Source: Palsa-504 sp963767565
Lineage (GTDB): Bacteria; Actinomycetota; Actinomycetes; Streptosporangiales; Streptosporangiaceae
Reading direction: 5' to 3'
DNA: 64,000 bases
Assembly (NCBI GenBank): GCA_963767565.1
Contig: CAVYEG010000009.1
Coordinates: 1-64,000 of the forward strand
Shown here piece after piece: positions 33,480 to 41,372 of the stretch. Each line of letters starts with the position of its first letter. Position 1 is the stretch's first letter. The notes beneath the pieces were generated by a model that did not search any database, was not told the origin of the DNA, and saw only the letters and a program-made list of their open reading frames with translations. Made by a program: the position numbers and the translations under genes.

Positions 33480-34624
33480 CTAGCTCGCGATAGCGGTGAG
33501 GGGCCAGCCGAAGAAGCCGTCGAGGGTCACGGCCGCGTGATCAGACCGCGGCGGGTCGATGGCCGTGTAGGTGGTGATGAACGTGTCGGCCTCGTGGTGC
33601 ACGAGGGCGGGCCTGGGCGTGGCCACCTGATTGCCGTCCGGCCAGTCCTTCGCGCTCAGCCCGGTGGGCGCGCGGTAGGTGATGCTCTGGGTGAGGATGC
33701 CGATCAGCCAGTAGCCGCGGCCGTCGGCCAGCGGTAGCGCGAACGTCGGGTCGGGCGCCGGGACGAAGCGCCCGGTGTAGCTGACTCCGCCTTGCCGGTC
33801 CTGCCGGATCGCCGTGGCGGACGTGACGGGGATCGAGCCTTCGCCGGCCAGGAAGTCGTTGACCGCGAACGGTGCTGCCGTCGCGGTGGTCTGCGCGGCT
33901 CCGTTGGCGGCGCTGGTCAGCACCCGGGCCAGGACGGACGCGTAGCGGCCGGCCGCCAGCACGGACGCGTAGCGGCCGGCCGCCAGCACGGACGCGTAGC
34001 GGCGGCCGCCAGCACGGCGGGCGTGGCCGGGGGTGCCCCCTGCGCGCACAGCGCCGGCCAGCCCGCGCTGCCGTCGGGGTGGTCGACGGCCGCGGCCAGC
34101 TTCCACAGGCCGCCGGTACGCTCGAACACCATGGCCACCGACTGCATGCCCGTCCCGAGGTCAAAGACGTCGGTGTCGCCGTAGGCCACGAAAACCGCCG
34201 GGCGGCCGGCGCGGCAGGGGACGGTGATCGACAGGCCGGTCAGCCGGAATGGCACTCGATCCGCATTCTTCGGCAGGCCTGCCTGCGGTTTCTCGGCTAG
34301 GTAGACGGCGCGCATCTGGCCGGTGGTGATCCGATCGATCGCGGCAAAGTCGTCCTCGGTTTCCATCTGATTGGTCTGGACCAGCCAGTTCGTGACGGCC
34401 GCCTGTTCTGTCGCGGTGTGGACCGAGGCGGGCGGCGGACTGACCGCCGGGTAGGCTGTCCCGCCGCAGCCGGCCGCGGCCAGGCCGATCCCGGCCAGGC
34501 TCAGCCGGCCAGGCTCAGTCGGGTCAGGCTCAGTCGGGTCAGGCTGCCCGGCCAGGCTCAGCCGGGTCAGTACGGCGGATCTGAGCATCATCGGGACCCG
34601 CCAGGAACTCGTGGTGCGATTCAT
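33480..34624 (-). pseudogene. Lipoprotein gene split by a one-base deletion in a 27-bp repeat
   Basis: The ATG at 34624 has GGAAGGA upstream. The frame gives a lipoprotein signal with the lipobox LAAAGC, then a domain containing NWLVQTNQMETEDDFAAIDR and FVAYGDTDVFDLGTGMQSVA. Near 34003 the frame turns into a Thr/Arg/Trp repeat, while the adjacent frame carries on sensibly through AAGRYASVL repeats to the end at 33480 (TAIRQDRQGGVSYTGRFVPA, YWLIGILTQSITYRAPTG). The third 27-bp repeat copy is 26 bp long, which explains the break. The signal peptide is itself enlarged by a QPDPTEPDPTEPGR insert between two LSLAG copies. I recognise no family. One base restores about 380 codons, so an assembly error is possible. 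Confidence 0.7.
33934..34013. repeat. 27-bp tandem repeat, three copies (last one 26 bp)
   Basis: Units start at 33934, 33961 and 33988 with ACGGACGCGTAG as the common head. The first two are identical. The third lacks one C in the CGGCCGGCC segment. On the coding strand each full unit adds nine residues (AAGRYASVL); the missing base breaks the lipoprotein frame. Confidence 0.9.
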
Positions 34625-34797
34625 TGCCGCGTCCTTCCGTTCGGCCCGGGATGCCTGGTGCCCGGCCAGGCCCACACTAGGAATTCCGGCGGCTGATGAA
34701 ATCGGGACGCGCCCTGAAATCTGGTCCGGGCCAGCCCGGAAAAATGCTCAGGGTCTGCCCTGATGCCTGGGGCTAAACGCGATGCCAGACTGGATCC

Positions 34798-35172
34798 GTG
34801 CAGCCATCCCCGGCGATCCTGATCGTCGACGACCACGACGGCTTCCGGACCTTTGCCCGGGGCATGCTCGAGGCCGCCGGCTTCACCGTCGCCGAGGCGG
34901 CCACCGGTGCGGAGGCGACCGAAGCGGTCCGGGCCGCCCGGCCCGGACTGGTGCTGCTCGACATCGGCCTGCCGGACTTCGACGGGTTCGAGGTGGCCAG
35001 GCGGCTGGCCGCCGTCGCGGCGGGAGACTTGGCTCCGGTCGTGGTGCTGACCTCGACCCGCGAGGCACGCGACTACGGCGGGCGGATCGCGGCCAGCCCG
35101 GCCGCCGGGTTCCTGCCCAAAGATCAGCTGTCGGGCACGGCACTGCGCCGGTTCCTGGCCCAGGATCCGTAA
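34798..35172 (+). CDS. Single-domain response regulator (receiver only)
   Basis: 124 residues, GTG start. A receiver fold with the acidic pocket ILIVDDHDG, phospho-acceptor Asp in LVLLDIGLPDFDGFEVARRL, Thr in VVLTSTREA and Lys in GFLPKDQL. There is no output domain. It overlaps the next gene by one base (TAATG), so it is co-translated with a histidine kinase that precedes a second regulator. A role as phosphate sink or competitor to the LuxR-type partner is plausible inference. An inverted repeat TCAGGG-N4-CCCTGA at 34748-34763 lies in the promoter region and may bind a regulator. Confidence 0.9.
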   Translation: MQPSPAILIVDDHDGFRTFARGMLEAAGFTVAEAATGAEATEAVRAARPGLVLLDIGLPDFDGFEVARRLAAVAAGDLAPVVVLTSTREARDYGGRIAASPAAGFLPKDQLSGTALRRFLAQDP

Positions 35173-36890
35173 TGAACCGGTGGCTGCGGGCGGCGCTGAT
35201 CGCGGGCGCGATCGCCGCGGTGGGCTGCTTCGTCTGGTCGTCCTGGCCCCCGGAAGGGTACCTGCCGGTCGAGATCAGCTTCGCGGTGGTCGGGCTGTCG
35301 TTCATGGTGGCCGGGATAGCGGCCTGGCAGCGGTGGCCGGCCAGCCGGCTGGGCCTGCTGTTCACGATCGCCGGCTACCTCTACCTGGTGCCCTACATCC
35401 TGGTCAACCTGGCCAATCCGGTGGCGTGGACGATCGGGAACGTGGCCGGAGGTGTCTACGGTGCGGCCCTGGCCCAGCTGGGCCTGGCCTGGCCGGCCGG
35501 ACGGCTGCGGTCCAAGTTCGAGTGCGGGGTGATCGTCGCCGACTACGCGCAGAACATCGCGTTCAACACGGCCGCGACGATGTTCTGGAATCCCGTGTTC
35601 AGCGGCTGCAACGCCAGTTGCCCGGCCAACGTGCTGCTGATCCGGAGTTCGCGGCCGACCTGGAATGTCATCAACACGGTTGAAGCGCTCATCGGGTTCA
35701 TGATCACCGGCATCGTCCTGACCCTGATCGTGCGGCACTGGAGGTCCGCGCGCGGCTGGTCCCGGCGGGCCATGATTCCGCTGTTGTGGATCGGCGCGGC
35801 GGTCGGGGCAGAACAAATCCTGACCGGGAATCTGTTCCACTTTTCCGCTACGGTCACGTACGCCCTGCTGCCGCTGGTGCTGCTGGCGGGCCCGGCCCTG
35901 TTCGTGATCAGCACGGTGCGGGCCCGGACGGCGGGCGGTGCGCTCGGCACCGCGATCGTCGACCTGGAACCGGGCGCCTCACCGGGCCGGCTGAGGGACG
36001 CGCTGGCCCGGGCGCTGGGTGACTCGACGCTGCAGCTGGCGTTCCGGCGGCCGGACGGGTCCGGCTACCTGGACACCTCGGGCCAGGCCGTCGACGTGGC
36101 CCGGCCGGGTCCGGGCCGCGCCGTGACGCCGATCGCCGGCGCGGACGGTGCTGTGCTGGTGCACGACGCCGGGCTTGAGCACGAGCCGCAGCTGGTCAGG
36201 CTGACGGCGGCCGCGGCCGGCATGGCGCTGGAGCATTCCCGGCTGCAGGCCGAGGTCCGCGCCCAGCTGGAGCAGGTCAGCGCCTCCCGGGCGCGGATCG
36301 TCGAGGCCGGGGACGCCGAGCGGCGGCGGCTGGAACGCGATCTGCATGACGGCGCGCAGCAGCGGCTGGTGACCCTGAGCCTGGCCCTGGGAATGGCCCG
36401 CGACCGCGCGGCCGGGGCGGACCCGGAGCTGGGATCGTTGATCGAGTCGGCCAGCAAGGAGGCCCGGGAGGCGCTGACCGAGCTGCGGGAGCTGGCCCGC
36501 GGGATCCATCCCGCGGTGCTGACCGAGACCGGGCTGAGCGGTGCGATCCAGGCCCTGGCCGAGCGCTCGCCGGTCGTCACCACGATCACCGCGGTGCCGG
36601 ACGGGCGGTTCCCGGCCGCGATCGAGGCCACCGCGTACTTCGTCGTCTCCGAGGCGCTGGCCAACGTGGCCAAGCACGCCGGAGCCGCCGGCGCCGAGGT
36701 GACCATCCAGCGGCGGCCCGGACGGCTCGTAGTCGAGGTCAGCGACGATGGCGCCGGGGGCGCCCGGCCCGAGGGAGGATCAGGGTTGCGGGGCCTGGCC
36801 GACCGGGTCGCGTCGGTGGGCGGCGTGCTGCGGGTGGACAGCCCGCCCGGTGGCGGGACACGGCTCGAGGCGGACATTCCGTGTCCGTGA
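35172..36890 (+). CDS. Membrane histidine kinase, HisKA_3 (NarL/DesK-type)
   Basis: 572 residues. The N-terminal 260 residues hold about eight transmembrane segments with no large extracytoplasmic loop; one loop has a Cys pair (SGCNASCPANV). A GAF-like middle (about 270-380) is followed by the dimerisation/phosphoacceptor helix ERRRLERDLHDGAQQRLVTL, where His accepts phosphate, and a GHKL ATPase (SEALANVAKHA, VSDDGAGG, GLRGLADRVASVGG). This kinase class pairs with LuxR-type regulators, and one follows with a 10-bp overlap. The signal is unknown; many such kinases sense membrane or cell-envelope state. Confidence 0.93.
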   Translation: MNRWLRAALIAGAIAAVGCFVWSSWPPEGYLPVEISFAVVGLSFMVAGIAAWQRWPASRLGLLFTIAGYLYLVPYILVNLANPVAWTIGNVAGGVYGAALAQLGLAWPAGRLRSKFECGVIVADYAQNIAFNTAATMFWNPVFSGCNASCPANVLLIRSSRPTWNVINTVEALIGFMITGIVLTLIVRHWRSARGWSRRAMIPLLWIGAAVGAEQILTGNLFHFSATVTYALLPLVLLAGPALFVISTVRARTAGGALGTAIVDLEPGASPGRLRDALARALGDSTLQLAFRRPDGSGYLDTSGQAVDVARPGPGRAVTPIAGADGAVLVHDAGLEHEPQLVRLTAAAAGMALEHSRLQAEVRAQLEQVSASRARIVEAGDAERRRLERDLHDGAQQRLVTLSLALGMARDRAAGADPELGSLIESASKEAREALTELRELARGIHPAVLTETGLSGAIQALAERSPVVTTITAVPDGRFPAAIEATAYFVVSEALANVAKHAGAAGAEVTIQRRPGRLVVEVSDDGAGGARPEGGSGLRGLADRVASVGGVLRVDSPPGGGTRLEADIPCP

Positions 36891-37567
36891 CTCCCGGGCC
36901 GGAGGCCCCGGTCGAGCTGCGGCTCCGCGTGGTCATCGCCGAGGACACGGTCCTGCTGCGCGAAGGGCTGCGCCGGGTCCTGACCGACGCCGGCCTGGAC
37001 GTGGCGGGCACGGCCGGGGACGCGGGCCAGCTGCTGAAGCTGGTCGAGACGTCCCGCCCGGACGTGGTGCTCACCGACATCCGGATGCCGCCCGACCAGA
37101 CCACCGAGGGACTGCAGGCCGCGCTGGAGATCCGCCGCCGGTGGCCGGGCACGGCCGTGATCGTGCTGTCCCAGCACGTCGAGACCGAGCACCTGTTCGA
37201 GCTGCTGGCCGGGGATCCGCGCGGGATCGGCTACGTGCTGAAGGAGCGGGTCGCCGACGTCGCGCAGTTCACCGGCGCGATCCGCCGGGTGGCCGCGGGC
37301 GAGTCGGTGATCGACTCGCAGGTGGTGTCCAGGCTGGTCGCCCGGCCGCGGCGGGACAGCCCGCTGGAGACGCTCACCGAACGCGAGCTGGCCGTGCTGG
37401 CCCTGATGGCCGAAGGGCGGTCCAATCACGCCATCGCGGCCCAGCTGTACATGTCACCCAAGACCGTGGAAACTCACGTCGGCAGCCTGTTCGCCAAGCT
37501 GCGCCTGCTGCCCGCGGCGGAAGACCACCGCCGGGTGCTGGCGGTGCTGACCTACCTGCGCCGGTAG
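36881..37567 (+). CDS. LuxR/NarL-family response regulator
   Basis: 228 residues, GTG start inside the kinase gene. Receiver: VVIAEDTVLLREGL, phospho-acceptor Asp in VVLTDIRMPPDQTTEG, Lys in YVLKERVADV. C-terminal HTH of LuxR type: LTERELAVLALMAEGRSNHA followed by SPKTVETHVGSLFAKL. It is the cognate output of the overlapping kinase. Targets are unknown; the downstream pentapeptide-repeat gene, 29 bp away on the same strand, may be one. Confidence 0.94.
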   Translation: MSVTPGPEAPVELRLRVVIAEDTVLLREGLRRVLTDAGLDVAGTAGDAGQLLKLVETSRPDVVLTDIRMPPDQTTEGLQAALEIRRRWPGTAVIVLSQHVETEHLFELLAGDPRGIGYVLKERVADVAQFTGAIRRVAAGESVIDSQVVSRLVARPRRDSPLETLTERELAVLALMAEGRSNHAIAAQLYMSPKTVETHVGSLFAKLRLLPAAEDHRRVLAVLTYLRR

Positions 37568-37596
37568 CGCCCTGATCCGGCGATAAGGTCGACCTC

Positions 37597-38208
37597 GTGG
37601 CCGAGCTGAGCCGTTACGACGGAGACCTGGAGCCGGAACAGGACTACGAGCAGCTGCGGTTCGACGGCCTCTCGTTCGACGACGCCGACGCGGTGGCGTG
37701 CCACTTCATGGACTGCGAGTTCGGCTCGGTGTCGTTCGGCGGCGGGCGGCTGCGCAAGAGCCGGTTCACCGACGTCACGATGCGGGAGGTCCGGTTCGTG
37801 GCCACCGAGCTGGCCGAGACCAGCTGGCAGGACGTCACCCTGGCCGGCTGCGCGCTGGCCGGCGTGCAGGCCTTCTCGGCCGAGCTGCGCCGCGTGGTGT
37901 TCCGGGACAGCAAGCTTGACTCGGTGAACTTCCGCGGTGGCTCGCTCATCGACGTGACGTTCGAGAACTGCGTGCTGCTCGACGCGGACTTCGGCGGGGC
38001 CAGGCTGCAGCGGGTCAGCCTGGGCGGCTGCACCCTGGCTCGCGCCGACTTCACGAAGGTGACCTGCAGCGAGGTGGACCTGCGGGGCGCCCGGCTGGGC
38101 ATCACCGCGGGGTTTGAGTCGCTGCGCGGCGCCACCATCGACAGCGTCCAGCTGGTGGAGCTGGCCCCGCTGCTAGCCCGGCACCTGGGCCTCACCGTGG
38201 CCGACTGA
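37597..38208 (+). CDS. Pentapeptide-repeat protein
   Basis: 203 residues, GTG start. From about residue 20 to 165 the sequence follows the A(D/N)Lxx-like period of right-handed quadrilateral beta-helices: FDGLSFDDADAVACHF, SRFTDVTMREVRF, VNFRGGSLIDVTFENC, RADFTKVTCSEVDLRGA. Some members mimic DNA and protect gyrase (Qnr/MfpA); most have no known role. There is no signal peptide. Its position directly after the two-component genes suggests co-transcription. Confidence 0.85.
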   Translation: MAELSRYDGDLEPEQDYEQLRFDGLSFDDADAVACHFMDCEFGSVSFGGGRLRKSRFTDVTMREVRFVATELAETSWQDVTLAGCALAGVQAFSAELRRVVFRDSKLDSVNFRGGSLIDVTFENCVLLDADFGGARLQRVSLGGCTLARADFTKVTCSEVDLRGARLGITAGFESLRGATIDSVQLVELAPLLARHLGLTVAD

Positions 38209-38220
38209 AGGGACGTGATC

Positions 38221-38400
38221 GTGGCTTACTACCAGCAGGCGTGGCGGCGCAGCCGCGAGCATCACGAGAACGTGCTGGTCGACACGTCGCTGATCCCGGA
38301 CCTGCTGGCCGAGTACGGCGTGACCGCGGCCGTGAGCACGTCGTCCGGAGCCGCCGGACTGCCGCCGGGACTGCACGCCGTGACCGGGGTCAGAAGCTGA
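38221..38400 (+). CDS. Small hypothetical protein, 59 residues
   Basis: The GTG at 38221 has GAAGGGACG upstream (an in-frame GTG also lies at 38215). The peptide begins MAYYQQAWRRSREHHENVLV and is rich in aromatic and charged residues. It follows the pentapeptide-repeat gene by 12 bp and its end overlaps the convergent lipoprotein gene by 11 bp. No family recognised. Confidence 0.45.
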   Translation: MAYYQQAWRRSREHHENVLVDTSLIPDLLAEYGVTAAVSTSSGAAGLPPGLHAVTGVRS

Positions 38401-39673
38401 CCGGGTTCCAGGTCGCCCCGGCGTCTTCGGTAAGGAACAGCTGCCCGGGCCGCTGGGTGCGGTTGCTGTCGCTGTCCGCCGGGCCGTGCACCACCACGCC
38501 GTCGGTGGCGGTGGTGAAGCCGAGATCGGCCCAGCCCGACCCGCCGTCGTACTGCTCGTCGACGGTCTGCCAGCTGGTCCCGGCCCGGCCCGAGTAGAAC
38601 AGCCAGCTGGCCGCGCTGGCGGTGGCGATGACCAGCTGACCCGTGGTGGTGGCGGCGATGGTGCCCGCGTCACCGTCAGGGCTGGGCGCACCGGCCAGGC
38701 TCCAGCGTGCCCCGGCGTCGTGGCTGAGGTAGACCTGCTTCATCGTGTGGCCGGTGTACCCTTCGCCCGTGCACAGGGCGGCCAGTCCGGTGGCGCCGGC
38801 CGCTCCGCTGGCCCCGGCCGTTCCGCTGGTCCCGGCCGTTCCGGTCACGGCGATGGACGGGGTGCCGGAATGCAGCGGGCACGGAACCGGGTTGCGGGTC
38901 GTGGTCAGCCCGCCGTCGGCGGTCACGAGCACGTCGTGGCCTGCTACGACCGCGGCGATCCCGGCCTGGGTGGCGATCAGGTCGTCGGGGTCGATCAGGC
39001 TGACGCCGATCCCGCTGGCCACGAACGACCACGGACCGCCGTCCAGCGGCCGGCGCACCAGCATGCCGGGCTGAGGGCAGCCGTCGGCAGCCGAGCACCG
39101 TGCCATGATCGCGAGCACCTGGTCCTGCACGATGGCCAGGGACAGCACCCAGTAGCCGGGCAGCGTGCCGGCGCGGGTCCACTGCTGCGCGCCGTCGGTG
39201 GTCTCCCACAGCCCGTCGCCGAACACGAACCCGTGCCGCGGCGTGGCGAACCTGATGCCCCACACCACGGGCCCGCCGGCCAGGCCAGGCTGCCCCACCG
39301 GCTCGGCCGGGGCGGGCAGGGCGGCCCAGCTCGCGCCCCGGTCCAGGGTGCGCACGACGGACGTGCACGGCGCGTCGGCGCACGGCGCGATGCCGAGCAC
39401 GAACGCCTCGGCTGGCGACACGAACGTGACCGACGTGGCGGCGAATCCGGCCGGCACCGGGCCGCCGGGGGGCGGCGTGGTGGCGGCCGTGGGGCCGGCT
39501 CGGGTGGGTGACGGCGCCGGCCGGGACGAGTTAGCGGCCGAACGGGCCGGGGTGCTCGCACCGGTACTGCCCGGCGCGGCCGGTGCGGGCGCCCCGACGA
39601 CTGTCGAGCCGCACCCCGCGATGCTCAGGGCGGCCAGTGCCGCCAGCACCCCCAGCCAACGACATGTCCGCAT
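38390..39673 (-). CDS. Lipoprotein with YCF48/BNR-like beta-propeller
   Basis: 427 residues from the ATG at 39673, chosen because AGGAG precedes it and a lipoprotein signal follows at once (LGVLAALAALSIAGC, lipobox SIAGC). An Ala/Pro/Thr-rich stalk of about 60 residues leads to a propeller made of repeated blades ending in Asp-x-Gly-x-x-W: LDRGASWAAL, DGAQQWTRAG, HDAGARWSLAG, EDAGATWNPVSF. This resembles photosystem-II stability factor/sialidase-like repeats. A collagen-like GTAGTSGTAGASGAAGATG segment interrupts it. It is anchored to the outer face of the membrane; ligand unknown. Confidence 0.82.
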   Translation of the reverse strand: MRTCRWLGVLAALAALSIAGCGSTVVGAPAPAAPGSTGASTPARSAANSSRPAPSPTRAGPTAATTPPPGGPVPAGFAATSVTFVSPAEAFVLGIAPCADAPCTSVVRTLDRGASWAALPAPAEPVGQPGLAGGPVVWGIRFATPRHGFVFGDGLWETTDGAQQWTRAGTLPGYWVLSLAIVQDQVLAIMARCSAADGCPQPGMLVRRPLDGGPWSFVASGIGVSLIDPDDLIATQAGIAAVVAGHDVLVTADGGLTTTRNPVPCPLHSGTPSIAVTGTAGTSGTAGASGAAGATGLAALCTGEGYTGHTMKQVYLSHDAGARWSLAGAPSPDGDAGTIAATTTGQLVIATASAASWLFYSGRAGTSWQTVDEQYDGGSGWADLGFTTATDGVVVHGPADSDSNRTQRPGQLFLTEDAGATWNPVSF

Positions 39674-39824
39674 GCCCACCAACTCCTTGCTGCTACGGAT
39701 AAAGACGCCGCAGCGACGGTTCGGTTGGGCCGATTCGCCGGGCTGACGCGGCGAGCCGTCCGGACCCCGCGCCAGGTGTGAAGCCTGCACGGAAATCGGG
39801 CCTGTGCTGCTGGAGAGGCTGAGG

Positions 39825-41372
39825 TTACTTGGCCGGCGGGCGAGGAATCGCGTGCATGGCTCGCGCGAAGGCCTCGCTGCGGTCCCGGTAGTCGCGGAAC
39901 CGGCCGAAGCTCGGCGCGGCAGGCGACAGCAGCACGATCCCGTCCGGGCGGGCCCAGCCGAACCCGGCGGCCACGGCCGCCTCCAGGTCGCGACAGTCGG
40001 TCACGGTGGTGGTGGCCGCGGCCTGGGCCTGCGCCGCGGCCCGGTCCTGCGCCGCGGCCCGGTCCTGCACTGCGCCCCGGTCCTGCACTGCGGCCTGGGC
40101 CTGCGCTGCGGCCTGGGCCTGCGCTGCGGCCTGGGCCTGCGCTGCGGCCGGGGCAGTCGCCGTGGCCTGGGCGGTTGCCTCGGCTTGGGCGGTCTCGATG
40201 GCGGCATGGATGCGGGGGCCGCTGTCGGGGAGGGTGAGGACGCAGGTCGGCGCCTGCCGGGCCAGGATGCCCGCGGCCAGCGGCGCGTAGTCGATGCCGC
40301 GGTCGTGCCCGCCCACGATCAGCGCGATCCGGCGGCCCGGGAACGCGTCCAGCGCGGCCAGCGTGGGCAGCACGTTGGTGGACAGGCTGTCGTCGACGAA
40401 CGCCACCCCGCCGACGGTGCCGATCGTGGTCAGCCGGCTCGGCAGCGGCTGGTAGCCGGCGGCCGCCTGGCGCAAGGCCGCATCGTCGCGGGCCCCGGGC
40501 ACGCCCAGGGCGGCCAGGCAGCGGCGGGCGATCAGCGCGTTGCGGCGGTTGTGCCGGCCGGGCAGGCCGAGCGGCGCCATCCAGTCCGCGCCCGGCTCGT
40601 CGTCTTCGCTCACCCACTCCACCCGCGGCCCGAGCAGCCCGGCGTGCTGGCGGAGCAGGTCGCTGTCGCCGTTGGCCACGGTCAGTTCGGCTCCGGGCTG
40701 GGTGCAGACCGACAGCTTGTCCCGGTAGTACTGCTGGACTCCCCCGTGCCAGTCGAGGTGGTCGGGGTTCAGCGAGGTGACCGCGACCACGGGCGGCGAG
40801 CAGGGCAGGTCGGTGGCCTGGTAGCTGGACACCTCGATGACCCAGTAGTCGAAGTCACGTGGCTGGTCCGGGTCGTAGGGCACCACGCCGATGTTGCCGC
40901 CGACCAGGCATCGGTAGCCCAGCCCGGACAGCAGGTGCCCGGTCAGCGACGAGGTGGTGCTCTTGCCCTTGGTCCCGGTCACGACCAGGACACGGCGCAG
41001 GTCCGTCTCGGCCAGCCACAAGCCCAGCCCGCCGACCACCGGGATACCCAGCCCGGACAGCCGGGCCACCTCGGGCCGGTACCGGCTGATCCCCGGCGAC
41101 TTCACCACCACCTCGCACGTCTCGAGCGCTTCCAGCCCGCCCTGCCCCGTGGCCAGAACCGGGCCGCCGGCATCAACTGTCCACGATCTTGGGTCAGGGT
41201 GGTCGTCGACCAGGACGGGGGTGGCGGAAAGGGCGCGGAGCTTACCGAGGTTGGCGTGGCCTTCGCGGCCGAGGCCCCAGACGCCGACGCGGGCTCCGGC
41301 CAGGTCGGACCAGGAGAGCTTGGGCCGCGCAGCGGGCGGCGGCACCGAGGTTGGGGTCCGTTCGGCCATCAT
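39825..41372 (-). CDS. murD: UDP-N-acetylmuramoyl-L-alanine:glutamate ligase, MurD2-like (partner of MurL)
   Basis: 515 residues. Mur-ligase with GVWGLGREGHANLGKL in the UDP-binding domain, ATP loop VVTGTKGKSTTSSLTGHLL, WVIEVSSYQATDL and TSLNPDHLDWHG in the central domain, and FVDDSLSTNVLPTLAALD and LIVGGHDRGIDYAPLA in the C-terminal domain. MurD normally adds D-glutamate to UDP-MurNAc-L-Ala. MurD next to MurL is of the MurD2 kind, which adds L-glutamate that MurL then inverts. Its start overlaps the MurL stop (ATGA). Residues of about 394-453 are an Ala/Gln/Arg low-complexity insert, encoded by 18-bp repeats, inside the C-terminal domain. The L-Glu preference is inferred from the neighbour. 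Confidence 0.88.
   Translation of the reverse strand: MMAERTPTSVPPPAARPKLSWSDLAGARVGVWGLGREGHANLGKLRALSATPVLVDDHPDPRSWTVDAGGPVLATGQGGLEALETCEVVVKSPGISRYRPEVARLSGLGIPVVGGLGLWLAETDLRRVLVVTGTKGKSTTSSLTGHLLSGLGYRCLVGGNIGVVPYDPDQPRDFDYWVIEVSSYQATDLPCSPPVVAVTSLNPDHLDWHGGVQQYYRDKLSVCTQPGAELTVANGDSDLLRQHAGLLGPRVEWVSEDDEPGADWMAPLGLPGRHNRRNALIARRCLAALGVPGARDDAALRQAAAGYQPLPSRLTTIGTVGGVAFVDDSLSTNVLPTLAALDAFPGRRIALIVGGHDRGIDYAPLAAGILARQAPTCVLTLPDSGPRIHAAIETAQAEATAQATATAPAAAQAQAAAQAQAAAQAQAAVQDRGAVQDRAAAQDRAAAQAQAAATTTVTDCRDLEAAVAAGFGWARPDGIVLLSPAAPSFGRFRDYRDRSEAFARAMHAIPRPPAK
40030..40143. repeat. 18-bp tandem repeats inside murD
   Basis: Units of GCGGCCTGGGCCTGCGCT occur at 40090, 40108 and 40126, and related GCGGCCCGGTCCTGCGCC units precede them from about 40036. 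Each adds six residues (AQAQAA or AQDRAA) and keeps the frame, so the insert length can vary without killing the ligase. Confidence 0.85.
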
